The notes beneath the pieces were generated by a model, which was not told where the DNA came from, made no database searches, and worked only from the letters and a program-made list of their open reading frames with translations. A program made the position numbers and the translations under genes. Positions 42,592 through 52,529 of a DNA stretch of 64,000 nt are shown piece by piece (positions within the stretch are counted from its first letter, which is position 1; each line of letters opens with the position of its first letter). The stretch is from Agapetus fuscipes (lineage: Eukaryota; Arthropoda; Insecta; Trichoptera; Glossosomatidae). The stretch lies in assembly GCA_951799405.1 (NCBI GenBank), contig OX637334.1, positions 2,604,001-2,668,000 of the forward strand, written 5' to 3'.

Positions 42592-43064
42592 TGTTACGAA
42601 ATTAGGGTTCAATTGTCTTCAAATTAAAAATACACAGGTCTTCTTCAATAGTTATTTATTTTACACAGTTACAAAATTTATTTTCACACTACTTTCTCGA
42701 TTATTCCATTGGTTTCGGTTCACTGATCAGATGGCTTCGATGTGTTTGTTAGTCGCTATGATACTCGCCCGCTCTGCAGGCCATTCGCACCTTTATACTC
42801 TTCAGAGCAGTATGATCCAGAACTAAAGTCGCCAGACGGTTCCAGAGTAATTATTACTTCTCGACGCTTCACGTACTACCTAGAGATACAACCAAAATCC
42901 TACCTACAAATGTAATACAGAATTCCTATAATTATAACAAGTACCTACTTAGCCTAGAGAATTCTACACTTATACACAATTATCGATCCTACCTACCTAT
43001 ACCTATGAGGACTCTTATAACTATAACTACCCATACTTATTTCAATATTTATATTTACATAACA
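42592..43064 (-). promoter_or_regulatory. 5' LTR (473 bp, promoter-bearing)
   Basis: TGTTACG...CATAACA on the plus strand. In transcription sense a TATA-like AGTATAAAGG at about 42797 precedes a region with CTAACAAACACATCGAAGCC. It would start and end the element transcript. Confidence 0.88.
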
Positions 43065-43067
43065 ATA

Positions 43068-43502
43068 TCTATAATCCAAGCTGCAAAGATATTTTTAAAT
43101 TCAATTAAGCTTATTTATTTGGTGAGCGCTGTTTTTGTGCGTATCACACCTAAAGAGCCCTCTGCGAGCTTGGTCGTCGCTGTAGAAAGCGCCAAATCTC
43201 AAGCAAGACTCAGTTGCTGTAAGGCTGGATGGACCTTTTGATGACCGGCCTTTGGTAAATGTATCTGAATTTTTCAACCCAGCGAAAAGCAAATTTGAAA
43301 ATATAAATGGTACCTATATTATAAATAGGCTCGCGCCTCCACATTCTGAATGTGTGCATGCAAATAAACAAAATCTCACGTAAAAATAAACCTTGCAACT
43401 CCTGCCGCCTTTTCCTGAAGCCTGAGTGACATTAGCAAAAGTGAACTAATTTTTACATCATGAAGTTTATATCACCCTCATACCAACCTATTAATCAAGG
43501 AG
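43068..43502 (-). repeat. Family A copy split by SINE S1
   Basis: The tail and last bases are at 43068-43105 (ATCTATAATCCAAGCTGC), the middle and start at about 43330-43502 (CTCCTGCCGCC, AAGTGAAC, ATAGGTTGGTATGAGGG in sense, CTTGATTAATAGG). S1 sits between. It belongs to the diverged subfamily. Confidence 0.7.
43106..43325 (-). repeat. SINE S1 lacking its tRNA head
   Basis: Minus strand: body GGGTTGAAAAATTCAG, ACCAAAGGCCGGTCATC, CAGCAACTGAGTCTTGC and the 3' end ending in CTCACCAAATAAATAAGC. Nested in family A. Confidence 0.75.
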
Positions 43503-43730
43503 ATTAATACTCTTTATGAGATAAATACCCAGCGGGGTCATGGGGAGAGTGCAATACGGGACCAGTCCGTTTTTTTATCGGCGGGTAAACGACATATATC
43601 CAATTTTATTTTAGCATGTTTGGAAAATTCTGCAATCATTCTAACATAAAATTATACAACTTTTCCATTGTCTCACAATTCAGACTACTTCTAGCTTGAA
43701 CAAATTTGTTGCTATGTACATATATTTGAC

Positions 43731-44027
43731 CGGTCCCTAGTCTAGTCGTTACGCTTCGGACTAGTAAATGGAAGGTTGTGGGCTCGAATCCAGGCGGAGC
43801 ATAAAAAAAAAACTATTAACATTTTCAAATATGCACTTCGCTAGGTTGAAAAACTCATATTATATGCAGCTTTACCAAAGACCGGTCACCAAAATTTTAT
43901 CCAGCCTTACAGCAACTGGATCTTGCTTGAGAATTGGCGCTTTCCATAGCGACTACCAAGCTCGCGAAGGGCTCTTGAGGTGTGATTCACACAAAAACAG
44001 CGCTCACCAAATAAATCATACTATCTA
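43731..44027 (+). repeat. SINE S1, full length
   Basis: Head CCTAGTCTAGTCGTTACGC (A-box region) and GGTTGTGGGCTCGAATCC (B box), body with CAAAGACCGGTCACC and CAGCAACTGGATCTTGC, 3' end CTTGAGGTGTGATTCACAC to AAATAAATCATACT. All parts are in the canonical order. Confidence 0.87.
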
Positions 44028-44029
44028 AA

Positions 44030-44275
44030 ATCTAAATCTAAATCTAAGCTGCAAAGATATTTATCATTTGAGATACATATTAAATGCATTCCCACAAGCA
44101 GACATGCATAATTTCGCGCTTACACATGCCGCATGTGGACCTACAATATAAAAAACCCAGTCTCAAATGAACATAAGCCCTGCAACTCTTGCCGACCTTC
44201 CCTGAAGCAGGGGTGACATTGGCAAAGTGAACCATTTTTTAAAGTATGGGTGGTCAGCCGCATACCAACCTATCA
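44030..44275 (-). repeat. Family A repeat
   Basis: Complete landmark order from AAATCTAAGCTGCAAAG (tail side) to the GGTTGGTATGCGGCTGACC side. It directly abuts the S1 copy at 43.7-44.0 kb. Confidence 0.85.
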
Positions 44276-44352
44276 ATCATATTATTTTATTTTAACGATT
44301 CAGTAACTCAAAGGTTTTACTTCATTTGCTATCGGTTTTTTTTCCGAAAGGA

Positions 44353-44496
44353 CATCACCACGGTAATTCATACCTACCGAATATCGGTAATATTTGTGTG
44401 AAGACCTGTCAATCCAAGATGACCGCAAGTGAACAGCTGATTAGTTTTCATACAAATATTACCGATATTCGGTAGGTAAGAATTGCCGTGGTGATG
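44353..44496. mobile_element. Foldback element with 50-bp arms
   Basis: 44353-44402 (CATCACCACGGTAATTC...) is mirrored at 44447-44496 with three mismatches in 50; the spacer is 44 bases. The core of each arm, CCGAATATCGG, is itself palindromic. It fits a small MITE; no target duplication was clear. Confidence 0.75.
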
Positions 44497-44919
44497 AGAC
44501 TTCCAGCCCAGATTTCATGGCGCACACGTGGATTGCATAACAACTAGGATATCACAGGCCGCTTCTCTACATACATCAAGTTTGTTTACTTTCACGGGGA
44601 AACTCCACGTTAACTGTTTCTGATGACGTTACCATGTGAGTCATTCCGACGGTCACTGCGAGGACATGTTAACACGGTTTGCGGTCAGCGAGTGATCAAT
44701 CTGTCAATCAACCGTGGTAGGACTTGAGTCGCCGGCAGAATAAGCCCATCCATCTTAGGTTATACTAGGTCGTATTTTGGAATCGTGAGGTTAGACTGAA
44801 GAGATTATTGCGGTTTGGTGAAATTTTTGGCAATTTTTGATCCAAATCTATGGAAGGCCACGCCCGATTTGAGATTAAGTATGTAAGTATATTGCTTGTA
44901 AGTGAACCAAATATCTATA

Positions 44920-45180
44920 ATCTGTAGTCTAAGTTGCAAATATATACACCATTTATGATTCATAATTAAATGCATTCTCATTAGCAGACACATATAAGTT
45001 TGAGTTTACACATGCCGCATGTAAACCTACTTGCAATATAAAAACCAAAATCTCAAATGAACTTTTAAGCACTGCAACACTTGCTGACCTTCACTGAAAC
45101 AGGGGTGACATTGGCTAAGTGAACCATTTTAATACAGTATGAGTGGTCAGCAGCATACAAACCTATAAGTCATAAGGAAC
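44920..45180 (-). repeat. Family A repeat
   Basis: Complete order with variants (TTCATAATTAAATGCATTC; GCACTGCAACACTTGC). The start side continues a short way into the LINE-like spacer AACATACACAACAAATCAC. Confidence 0.8.
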
Positions 45181-45239
45181 ATACACAACAAATCACATTT
45201 TTGAAATCATTCAAACCCCAAAATAAAATACCGTCAAGG

Positions 45240-45400
45240 CTTACTCAGTCTTCACAAGAAATGAGTACCAGCTCCATAGGGAGTTGGGAGACTTCCACTT
45301 CAACTGAAGTGGTTGGCGTAAGGCCCGGCCCCTTTACCTGCAAAAATAAATAGGTTCTACTTAACACAGCAAGAAGTTATCCTATATGTGTAACTGATTG
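45240..45400 (+). repeat. SINE S2, 3' part
   Basis: CACAAGAAATGAGTACCAGC, TCCACTTCAACTGAAGTGGT, TGGCGTAAGGCCCGGCCCC and GCAAGAAGTTATCCTATATG. The tRNA head is missing. Confidence 0.7.
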
Positions 45401-45713
45401 AGAAAAGAGAAAGAAATTAAAATTATAATCCAGAATTTGTAGGCTCTTCACATGTTTGCGTTTAATTTATTGCTACATTGGAAAGCTCTGGAAAACCCAA
45501 ATAAAAGAAACAAAAAATATATTTACAAATCGAACAAACAGTGAAAGTAAACAGACCTTAAATATTCATCGTTTCGATCATTTCGCGGTTTTGGAAAAAC
45601 CTTCAAAGCCAAAAAGAGAGAGACTGCTTGGGGTCCCACAAATTATCAAAGTGGGTAAGTGGGATAAAAAGTGAATTACGATTTGCAAGTCAATTCGTGA
45701 AAATTTAAGCAAA

Positions 45714-45962
45714 CCCCAGCGCTTGTTTAGCTTATCTGCAATTTGATTCACAGATGACCTTACAATGAAATTGTCTTAAGAATAAAGTTCTACACAATCT
45801 GAGCTAAGAAAAAAATGTGAAAAACTATAATGTTAAGGATGTTTTACATATTTAAAAAATCATTTTCCAGTTTTTATAAGACACATTAGTTCAGTGCACA
45901 TCCAAACATTGCTCATGTGAAATAACCTCAGATGGACATTAGGCAAACAAGCACTATGGGGA
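45714..45962. mobile_element. R3 inverted-repeat element
   Basis: The left end GCGCTTGTTTAGCTTAT is mirrored by GGCAAACAAGCAC at the right. Internal TCTACACAATCTGAGCTAAG and CCAAACATTGCTCATGTGAA match the 19.6-kb copy. Confidence 0.62.
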
Positions 45963-46084
45963 CGAAATCGTGGTGAAACGAGACCATTAAAAACCACAAA
46001 AGAGCGATTAAATTGGTGTAGTAACAAGGCGTGAAAAAAAATAGTGGCAGTAAAAGTAATGCTCACTTCATACGGGCAGTATCC

Positions 46085-46470
46085 TATAATCTATAACAAA
46101 AGTTGTCAATATATATTCACATTTACGGCTCATATAAGTTCACGCTTACACATGCCGCATGTGTACATACAAAATAAACCAAATCTCACATGAACATGAA
46201 CTTAGCAACTCCTGCTGCGGTTCCCTGAAGCCAGGGTGGCGTTGGCAAAGGTGAATCAAGTTTTTAATCATCATATCGACCATCCATACCCTAAACAGTG
46301 GTTCACTTGGCCAATATCACCCCCGTTTTACGGAAGGACTGCAGAAGCAGCAGGTTTTTTTCATTTGATGTTTGTGTTTTTATAGAGTACCTACGAATCC
46401 CGCACGTGTAACCTCGCACTTATACGTATCTGCTTGTAGGCATGGATTTAAAATTAATTACAGATAGGCT
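46085..46470. repeat. Head-to-head pair of diverged family A copies
   Basis: 46085-46275 is a minus-strand copy of the diverged subfamily (CTCCTGCTGCGGTTCCCTG). 46280-46470 is a plus-strand copy (CATCCATACCCTAAACAGTG, CTTGTAGGCATGGATTT). They meet near the GGTCAGCCTC-type start, opposite in orientation. Confidence 0.65.
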
Positions 46471-46710
46471 TTCACGGTCAGCGGTCAACACTGAAAAGTT
46501 TTTTCTAGCATAATCGTAATGTTTTCTTCCAGATTTTTATCTCATAACTGATGCATCACCTTGAAGAACCCAATCGCAAATATGGATGAAACGTCGAGAA
46601 GTTCCATCTCCGATGGACCACTGCAACAGATCCCGGAAAGAAACCCTGCAAATAAATTTTGTTTAATTGTACATTGAAGCTTTCACGGCCTTGTTTCACG
46701 GTTCTTGTTG

Positions 46711-46880
46711 ACACAATAACTTTATTCGGGCTATGTAGCCGTGCTTCCAGAACACCAGATCCTGTAAGAAGATCACAGAGACTAGCCAACCGCTGATAAT
46801 GCCCATCGGAGCAATGGGCAAAACTGTCCGGAAAGAATTAACCAGACCACGGCTACATAGCCCGAATAAAGTGATTGTGC
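46711..46880. repeat. Inverted repeat with 33-bp arms
   Basis: ACTTTATTCGGGCTATGTAG then CCGTG at 46719-46743 is mirrored by CACGG then CTACATAGCCCGAATAAAGT at 46848-46872. Arms extend to about 33 bases with two mismatches; the spacer is about 100 bases. The element type is unknown. Confidence 0.65.
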
Positions 46881-47519
46881 TAAATTTTGTTTATTAATTT
46901 TTGTTTGAATGGTAAATAATTGGACAATTCACCAATTTGGGTAAGAAACTGTTTTGCTCGCTTGGTTTGCGATCCTCTATTTAATATCAGTATCAGCTTA
47001 CAGTCTTGTCTGCAACTGCAGTTTGCGTTTGCATTGTGATCCGGATATCAGATAATGGTCCAGGGTGGCCATGGACCAAAAAAAACCCTCTGTGGACCAA
47101 CGAAGCGTGGCCTTATTAGTGATAGGCGGACTAAGCCTGAACTAGTGTCGGGTTACGGGCGGACTATGAGCAAAGTAAACCTTACCGGGGATTTGAATTG
47201 TACTGCTCAATGGCCACGTAAATATTAAATAGATTAGAAATGATTGCTGAACGTAGAAGCACAAAATCATGAAGACAAATGACACGCTACGCCGCTAAGC
47301 TACAAATATAGTGTAACTTCTTCCCAAAGAGGTCTCGTGTTTTTCCTAATAATAATAATAAAAGCTTTATTCCAGCTCGGTCACGCGGAAGGTACAATAC
47401 GTGACTAGCCATATAAAAAGAAATACATTGATCGAAAAATACACATAGGAAAACAAAAACACAGAAAGAAAATATAAACAGAGAAAGAAAATTACATTGA
47501 AATAAAATAAACATTGAAA

Positions 47520-47757
47520 CTAATGAGGTCGCATGTGTCGAGTGGAAGCTATTCATTTTTTCAGGGCCTTACGCCAACCACTTCAGATGAAGTGGGGACT
47601 TACCAGTTCCCGAATGGGTTCGTGCTCATTTCTTGTGAAGGCTGGGTTTGAAATAAGCACTGAAACTGGAAACCATTTTTGACTCCTTCGGTGGGATTTA
47701 AACCCGAGGTCTCGGAATGGAATGGAAGCACTCTACCAACTGAGCTGTCGATTGGAC
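47520..47757 (-). repeat. SINE S2, nearly full length
   Basis: Minus strand: CGACAGCTCAGTTGGTAGAG head, B-box-like CTCGGGTTTAAATCCCACC, GTGCTTATTTCAAACCC and CACTTCATCTGAAGTGG, ending in GCCCTG and the GCGACCTC block. Confidence 0.78.
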
Positions 47758-47824
47758 TACAAATTATTTGAATTAAAGAAAAAAACAAAAGTTGCATTGT
47801 GTTTTATTTTTGCATTATTCATTT

Positions 47825-48050
47825 GATATGAGGCTGACCACCCATACTGTAAAAAATGGGTTCACTTTGCCAATGTCACCCCTGTTTCAGGGAATGTCGG
47901 CCAGAGTTGCAGGGCTTATGTTCATTTGAGGTTTGGATTTTATTTGTAAGTACACAATCAGCATTTGTAAGCGCGAACTACACGTGTTTGTTTGTGGGCA
48001 TACATCTGAGAGCTTTGAATGAATATATCCTTGCAACTTAGATTATAGAT
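47825..48050 (+). repeat. Family A repeat
   Basis: From TATGAGGCTGACCACCC to CCTTGCAACTTAGATTATAG. The GGAATGTCGGCCAGAGTTGC variant places it in the subfamily of the 29.2- and 58.6-kb LINE ends. A Penelope-type tail (GAATCTTCACAATGTTAATA, CACAAACC) follows directly at 48059. Confidence 0.85.
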
Positions 48051-48347
48051 TTAAAATGAATCTTCACAATGTTAATACACAAACCCTTACACATGCTCAA
48101 ACCCTCCTCATACCCGTCCGGTTTGTATGTGTCAGAAGGACCCACAGCACATGTACGCCAATAGAAAGCTTTATATTCTCTCAAGTGGCAGAAGGCCTTC
48201 TCGTGAAGTGAAAGCAACAACACGACAAAACAAGAACCTCTAGGTCAAAGGCGTGCCCATGACTCTTAAAGTAAATGATTCGATGTTACTGAAGTTAAAG
48301 CATACCTCGGGTGGTACTCCTTGTGGGATTGTTGCTTTAATATTTAG

Positions 48348-48523
48348 CAGTGGCAAAGGGTGCCATACAAGCCAATTCCCATTGGTTTTCCGTTTAAAAT
48401 GAGGCAAAAATGATAATAAAGTAGACTGCATGGTTTCAATGGGGAAACCGATGGGATACTTTGTTACATTATTTTAAAAGGGAAGCCGATGTGAACCGGC
48501 TTGTATGGCACCCTTCGCCACTG
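48348..48523. mobile_element. hAT-type MITE (176 bp)
   Basis: The left end CAGTGGCAAAGGGTGCCATA and right end TATGGCACCCTTCGCCACTG are inverted. ATATTTAG stands directly outside on both sides, an 8-bp target duplication as hAT transposases make. No coding capacity. Confidence 0.92.
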
Positions 48524-48529
48524 ATATTT

Positions 48530-49230
48530 AGCATACTTAGAATTATAGTTGGAATCCCTTTTGAGTTGAGGATCCAATTCTATTTTATAGACCTTTGTTA
48601 GGACCGCGGAGGCTGGTTTAGGATTGTTTTGCAATTTTCGTTTTTTTTTTCGGCTTCCTGCCCCGCGACTTCTGAATGAATGGCCCTTGAGATTTGGTTA
48701 CAAACAAGAACCAACGCAAAAATGTATTATAATACAAACATTTTTTTTTTCAAATATATTTTTGGCCATATTTATAACCTAGTCTCGTATTTTATTTTAT
48801 TGAGGTAAAAGAATACGCCCGCGGCGTTGCGGTGAGATTATTATCAAAGAACTTGGGAACTTGTGAACATTTACCTTTGTTCTAACTGAAAAATATATCA
48901 AAAGTTAAGCAGTGCCTCTAGGGAGCGTCTCATTTTTCATACAATTCTAAAGTTGAGTGTAAACGTTTTACTCTTGGGGAACAGGTATATAAAAAATGAA
49001 TGAATCTGAAGACAATGGGAGAGGGAATATTGATAAACGGAATGGAGCGTTTTATAGAAGGAAGGTTAACTTTTTTTCATGCTGAAGATATTTTTAGATA
49101 TGTGTGTTTTTTTTACGAAAACATCCTTAAAAGCGGAGTAGTGTTTTATTCTATTTTTTTTTATGAAAAAGTATGAGAAAATTGTAAAACTGTACTTATT
49201 GCTTTAGAGGTGCAGAATGAATGAATAGTT
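48530..49230. other. Stretch without recognisable feature
   Basis: No supported gene. GTGTAAACGTTTTACTCTTG near 48960 resembles the flank of the hairpins at 12.97 and 57.24 kb but lacks the stem. Confidence 0.4.
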
Positions 49231-49314
49231 TGTGTATGTACCTACTGTACGGATGTGAAGCCTGAAATCTGACTCAAAAGTGGGAGAAGTAACTGTAACT
49301 CTGTCGCCATTCCG

Positions 49315-49605
49315 CTAGGGGTGGCCAGAGCCTCTGCAGAGCTGCCTCCATTTCTCCCTATCCTTACATAACTCTTTCAATTCATTCATATCCATCACAT
49401 TTTTCATGCATTTTCTTCTTTTACGCTCACTTTGTATATCCCATTCTTTCACAATCTCCTCAATCTGATCACTCCATACTTTTCTCGGTCGTCCCTTCCC
49501 TCTTTTTCCTTTACGCTTTCTTTGTATGTTTATGGAAAAATACTTTGTTGAATTCTTAGACCTATTCCTGAGGGTTATTATGTACAAATGGCACATCCGT
49601 ATCAA
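49315..49605 (-). pseudogene. RTE-like LINE C-terminal fragment
   Basis: The minus-strand frame ends KGRPRKVWSDQIEEIVKEWD, then MNELKELCKDREKWRQLC and GSGHP at the stop (49315). It is the best-preserved copy of the GTGHP-ending C-terminus also at 25.2 and 33.2 kb. The N-terminal part of the frame is not recognisable. A short plus-strand LLYGCEA-like piece at 49235-49290 next to it is another RTE-type remnant. Confidence 0.72.
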
Positions 49606-49689
49606 CGCCGAGCTGAAGTCTATTTTTCAAGAGTCAGAGATCATGTCACGAATGAAATCAATGATATTTCAGTGGGTATGATTTTCAGG

Positions 49690-51020
49690 AGTATAAAAAC
49701 TATTTTATCAACTGAGTAGTTGCTTGTATCGGATATGATATCAGCTGTGGAGTGTGGTAATCTAGCCTTACTGGCGCTTCTTGATATGAGTGCGGCCTTT
49801 GACACAGTAAGTCACCCAATTCTTATTGAGAGATTGGAGGTGTCATTTGGTTTGACCGGAGGGGCTTTGGCGTGGTTTTCTTCCTATCTGGTGGAGCGCA
49901 GACAGGCGGTGCGTATTTGTGATAGTGTTTCACCTACCTACTCGCTGTCTTCCGGGGTCCCACAGGGCTCTGTGCTGGGTCCGATCCTTTTCATATTGTA
50001 TACTGCTGAGATTGAGAGTATTGTTGAAAAATGGGGCCTCATCGCACACTCATATGCAGATGACTGGCAAATATACTCTCATTCTCGGCCAGACATGGCT
50101 GAGGACCTCAGTTGCAGGGTCTCTGGGTGTATCGCGGAGGTCGGTGGGTGGATGAGGAACAATGGCCTAATCTTAAACATGGATAAGACGGAGATACTCT
50201 GGGCAGCCACATCGAGGCGTGACCACCTTCTGGTGAATAGAGTACCACTCTCCATAGGAGGTAAGCTAATCCAGCCTTCTGATTCGGTAAGACTTCTAGG
50301 AGTCTTACTGGATCGTAACCTGACACTGGATAGGCAAATAGATGCCACAATAGCTTCTTCTTTTTTTTCGCTTCGCCAAATAAAGGCAATAAGAAAATGT
50401 CTGCCGTCAGATGCGGTTAAGACCCTGGTGAGTGCGTTTGTGATGTCTCGGATTGACTATTGCTCGACGCTTTATAGTGGTCAGCCGAAGAAACAGTTTA
50501 ATCGCTTTCAATCTGTGTTGAATTCGGCAGCAAGACTCATATTCGGGATTCCCAAATTCGCTCACATCACCCCGCTGTTAAAAAAACTTCATTGGCTTCG
50601 TTTCCCGGAGAGGGTGGTCTTCCGTGTTTGTTTAATGGTATATAAAGCCATCAATGGATTGGCCCCACCTTATCTGGCTGATATGATTTCACCTGTTGAA
50701 ATGGGTGTTAGGAGGCAGACACTCAGATCTGCGGGTGATGGAGTAGTCAATTTGGTTCAGCCGCGCCGTCAGATTCGTACAAACTTCGGAGACCGCGCTT
50801 TCCGTGTTGCGGGGCCGGTGGAGTGGAACAGACTGCCACCCGGAGTGAAGAACTCCAAATCTGTGGGTGTATTTCGAGGAGCACTCAAGGCACACTTGTT
50901 TAGAAAGTCTTATCCATGATCGGAGAGGGCCCTTGAGGTGTGACACACACAAAAACGGCGCTCTCTTATCATGTGTAATTTAAAATAAATCAGCCTGTTA
51001 TTATTATTATTATTATTATT
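49690..51020 (+). mobile_element. 5'-truncated L2/CR1-like LINE with TTA tail
   Basis: An RT frame is followed by a 75-base 3' UTR with CCCTTGAGGTGTGACACAC, AAAAACGGCGCTCTC and AAATAAATCAGCCTG, ending in TTATTATTA units (50997-51020). The 3' UTR matches the 3' end of SINE S1. The 5' end is lost near 49690. Confidence 0.85.
49720..50919 (+). CDS. L2/CR1-like reverse transcriptase, C-terminal 399 codons
   Basis: Open from 49720 to the stop at 50919; the first codon TTG is not a real start, and the preceding in-frame STE-stop shows a disabled or truncated upstream part. RT motifs: LLDMSAAFDTVSHPIL (catalytic D), SSGVPQGSVLGPILFILYT, then HSYADDWQIY as the YADD box. These are followed by GLILNMDKTEILW, VRLLGVLLD, and the C-terminal run ARLIFGIPKFAHITPLLKKL, APPYLADM, GDRAFRVAGPVEWNRLP and FRGALKAHLFRKSYP. 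The APE domain is missing. The polymerase would perform target-primed reverse transcription. The long intact frame implies recent insertion. Confidence 0.87.
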   Translation: MLVSDMISAVECGNLALLALLDMSAAFDTVSHPILIERLEVSFGLTGGALAWFSSYLVERRQAVRICDSVSPTYSLSSGVPQGSVLGPILFILYTAEIESIVEKWGLIAHSYADDWQIYSHSRPDMAEDLSCRVSGCIAEVGGWMRNNGLILNMDKTEILWAATSRRDHLLVNRVPLSIGGKLIQPSDSVRLLGVLLDRNLTLDRQIDATIASSFFSLRQIKAIRKCLPSDAVKTLVSAFVMSRIDYCSTLYSGQPKKQFNRFQSVLNSAARLIFGIPKFAHITPLLKKLHWLRFPERVVFRVCLMVYKAINGLAPPYLADMISPVEMGVRRQTLRSAGDGVVNLVQPRRQIRTNFGDRAFRVAGPVEWNRLPPGVKNSKSVGVFRGALKAHLFRKSYP

Positions 51021-51194
51021 AGTTGCAATTTGAGATATAGTGTACAGGCTAACACACAGACAGCCTGTCAAGGACATGTAATAAATATAGAGGACTCCAG
51101 GATAATTAGAAATGTCTTGGATAGCAAATCCTGTAGTTACGTAAATCATGTAAAAATTACAGTCATGAATATTGCAAAATTGATGATAGGCAGG

Positions 51195-51650
51195 GTGCAA
51201 AATCCTGCCAGTGCTCACTTATGGTATTGAGACAGTCACAATGTCACAAAAAAGTGCCCACAAGCTAAGAGTCACACAGAGAGCAATGGAGAGAGCCATG
51301 TTGGGTGTCAGTTTGCGGGACAGACTCATAAATGAGGACATAAGAGTCAGGACAAAGGTTTCCGATGTCATCAAGATGACCGCAACCCTCAAGTGGCGAT
51401 GAGCGGGACATGTCGCTCGCGATCCAGATGAAAAGTGGACAAAGCGACTGCTGTGCTGGTGCCCAAGGACGGCAAAGCGTGGAGCTGGGCGCCCACAGTT
51501 GCGTTGGCATGACGATGTTCAGAGAAGTGCAGGACTTGCCTGGATGCGGATCGCTCAGGATAGAAACGAATGGAAAATGCGAGAGGAGGCCTACGTCCAG
51601 GAGTGGACGATCAATACAGGCTGAAGAAGAAGAAGGGTGCAAAATTGATG
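51195..51650 (+). pseudogene. RTE-like LINE C-terminal fragment, frameshifted
   Basis: Pieces in two frames: LTYGIETVTMSQKSAHKLRV, TQRAMERAMLGVSLRDR, then after a stop AGHVARDPDEKW, GAGRPQLRWHDDV, and DRNEWKMREEAYVQEW. This order (YG-E, QRAMERAMLG-SLRDR, AGH-AR--D, GRP--RW-DD, EAY-QQW) is the C-terminus of insect RTE-type elements. The tail is AAGAAGAAG near 51640. Confidence 0.78.
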
Positions 51651-51659
51651 TTTATTCCA

Positions 51660-52390
51660 ACCTAAAAGGTAGGTAGCTTCAAATGGTACACGAATAATAA
51701 TATCTCCGCCACCTAAGAAGTCAGGCCAACCTTCGTTTATACCCAATATGTCACATGGAGGATTGAGACCTTATTGAGAAACTTTTGAAAGTCGCAGCGG
51801 GTGTTCTCACATCCACAGTACCAAAAATTCCGTTCAAACGCAACTATAACATCTTACCAAAAATTAAAACGTTCACTAGAAAAACACTTTTAGTTTTGAT
51901 ACGTTTTCGGTGTATTTTTATTCTGACTTTGGATACGAAGCTTTACACTTGGCGTGTTGTCCTTAGAAGGCGGCTTCAGATTCAGGCAAAGGAAACGTGT
52001 GAAATGAATCCTTGAGGTAGGTCGCAAATAATCGCCACCAACGCTGTGTAGCCTTTTGTTGGGACAAGGTGAGGGGCAGGCAGATAAATCAAGGACGCAA
52101 AATAAAGGCTAGCCTTATTATGTTACACAGATATTCGGTGGGATGAATATTTTGACAAAAATTTAGTGAGTTTGTGCTTTATTATATCCATAAGTTAAGA
52201 TTTTTTTTATGTAAGTTTTCGCTGAGCACGGCAAAGAAACGAATGAGGTTTATTCTCTTGGGTATTTTCTCATGGCATTAACACTTGAGTTTATTTTTTA
52301 TAAAATGAAAATGCGTCTATAAATAACTATCATGCAAATTTGGCAACAAAAACAGAAGTAAATTTTGAAAAGATTTTTGTGAAACACTGT
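51660..52390. other. Stretch without recognisable feature
   Basis: About 0.7 kb without supported gene or family landmark. Confidence 0.4.
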
Positions 52391-52529
52391 GGAAATTCAT
52401 TTTAAAAAATTGATTATTTTTCAATAAAACATTAAAAAATAAAAGAAATTAAAAACTTTGTTTTATTCCACTTTTATTGTTTTTGAGTATGTTACAAACG
52501 TTTTCGGAATACCTTCCATCAGACCGGAA

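Larger units (their letters stand above)
39120..43064 (-). mobile_element. LTR retrotransposon encoding only a Gag-macro protein
   Basis: Two 473-bp direct repeats bound a 3.0-kb interior transcribed on the minus strand. ATAT flanks the element on both sides (39116-39119, 43065-43068), a 4-bp target duplication. A TGG-starting primer-binding-like site follows the 5' LTR and a G-rich purine tract abuts the 3' LTR. The single large ORF is Gag-like; there is no protease, RT, RNase H or integrase frame, so mobilisation would depend on another element's pol. It inserted beside the tail of a family A copy. The LTRs differ at only five positions, so the insertion is recent. Confidence 0.93.

Noticed and set aside
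46556..46600. Hammerhead-like CTGATGCATCA...GATGAAACGTC near 46.55 kb
   Set aside because: The core lacks the needed A after CTGATG and stem I does not pair; too weak to call.
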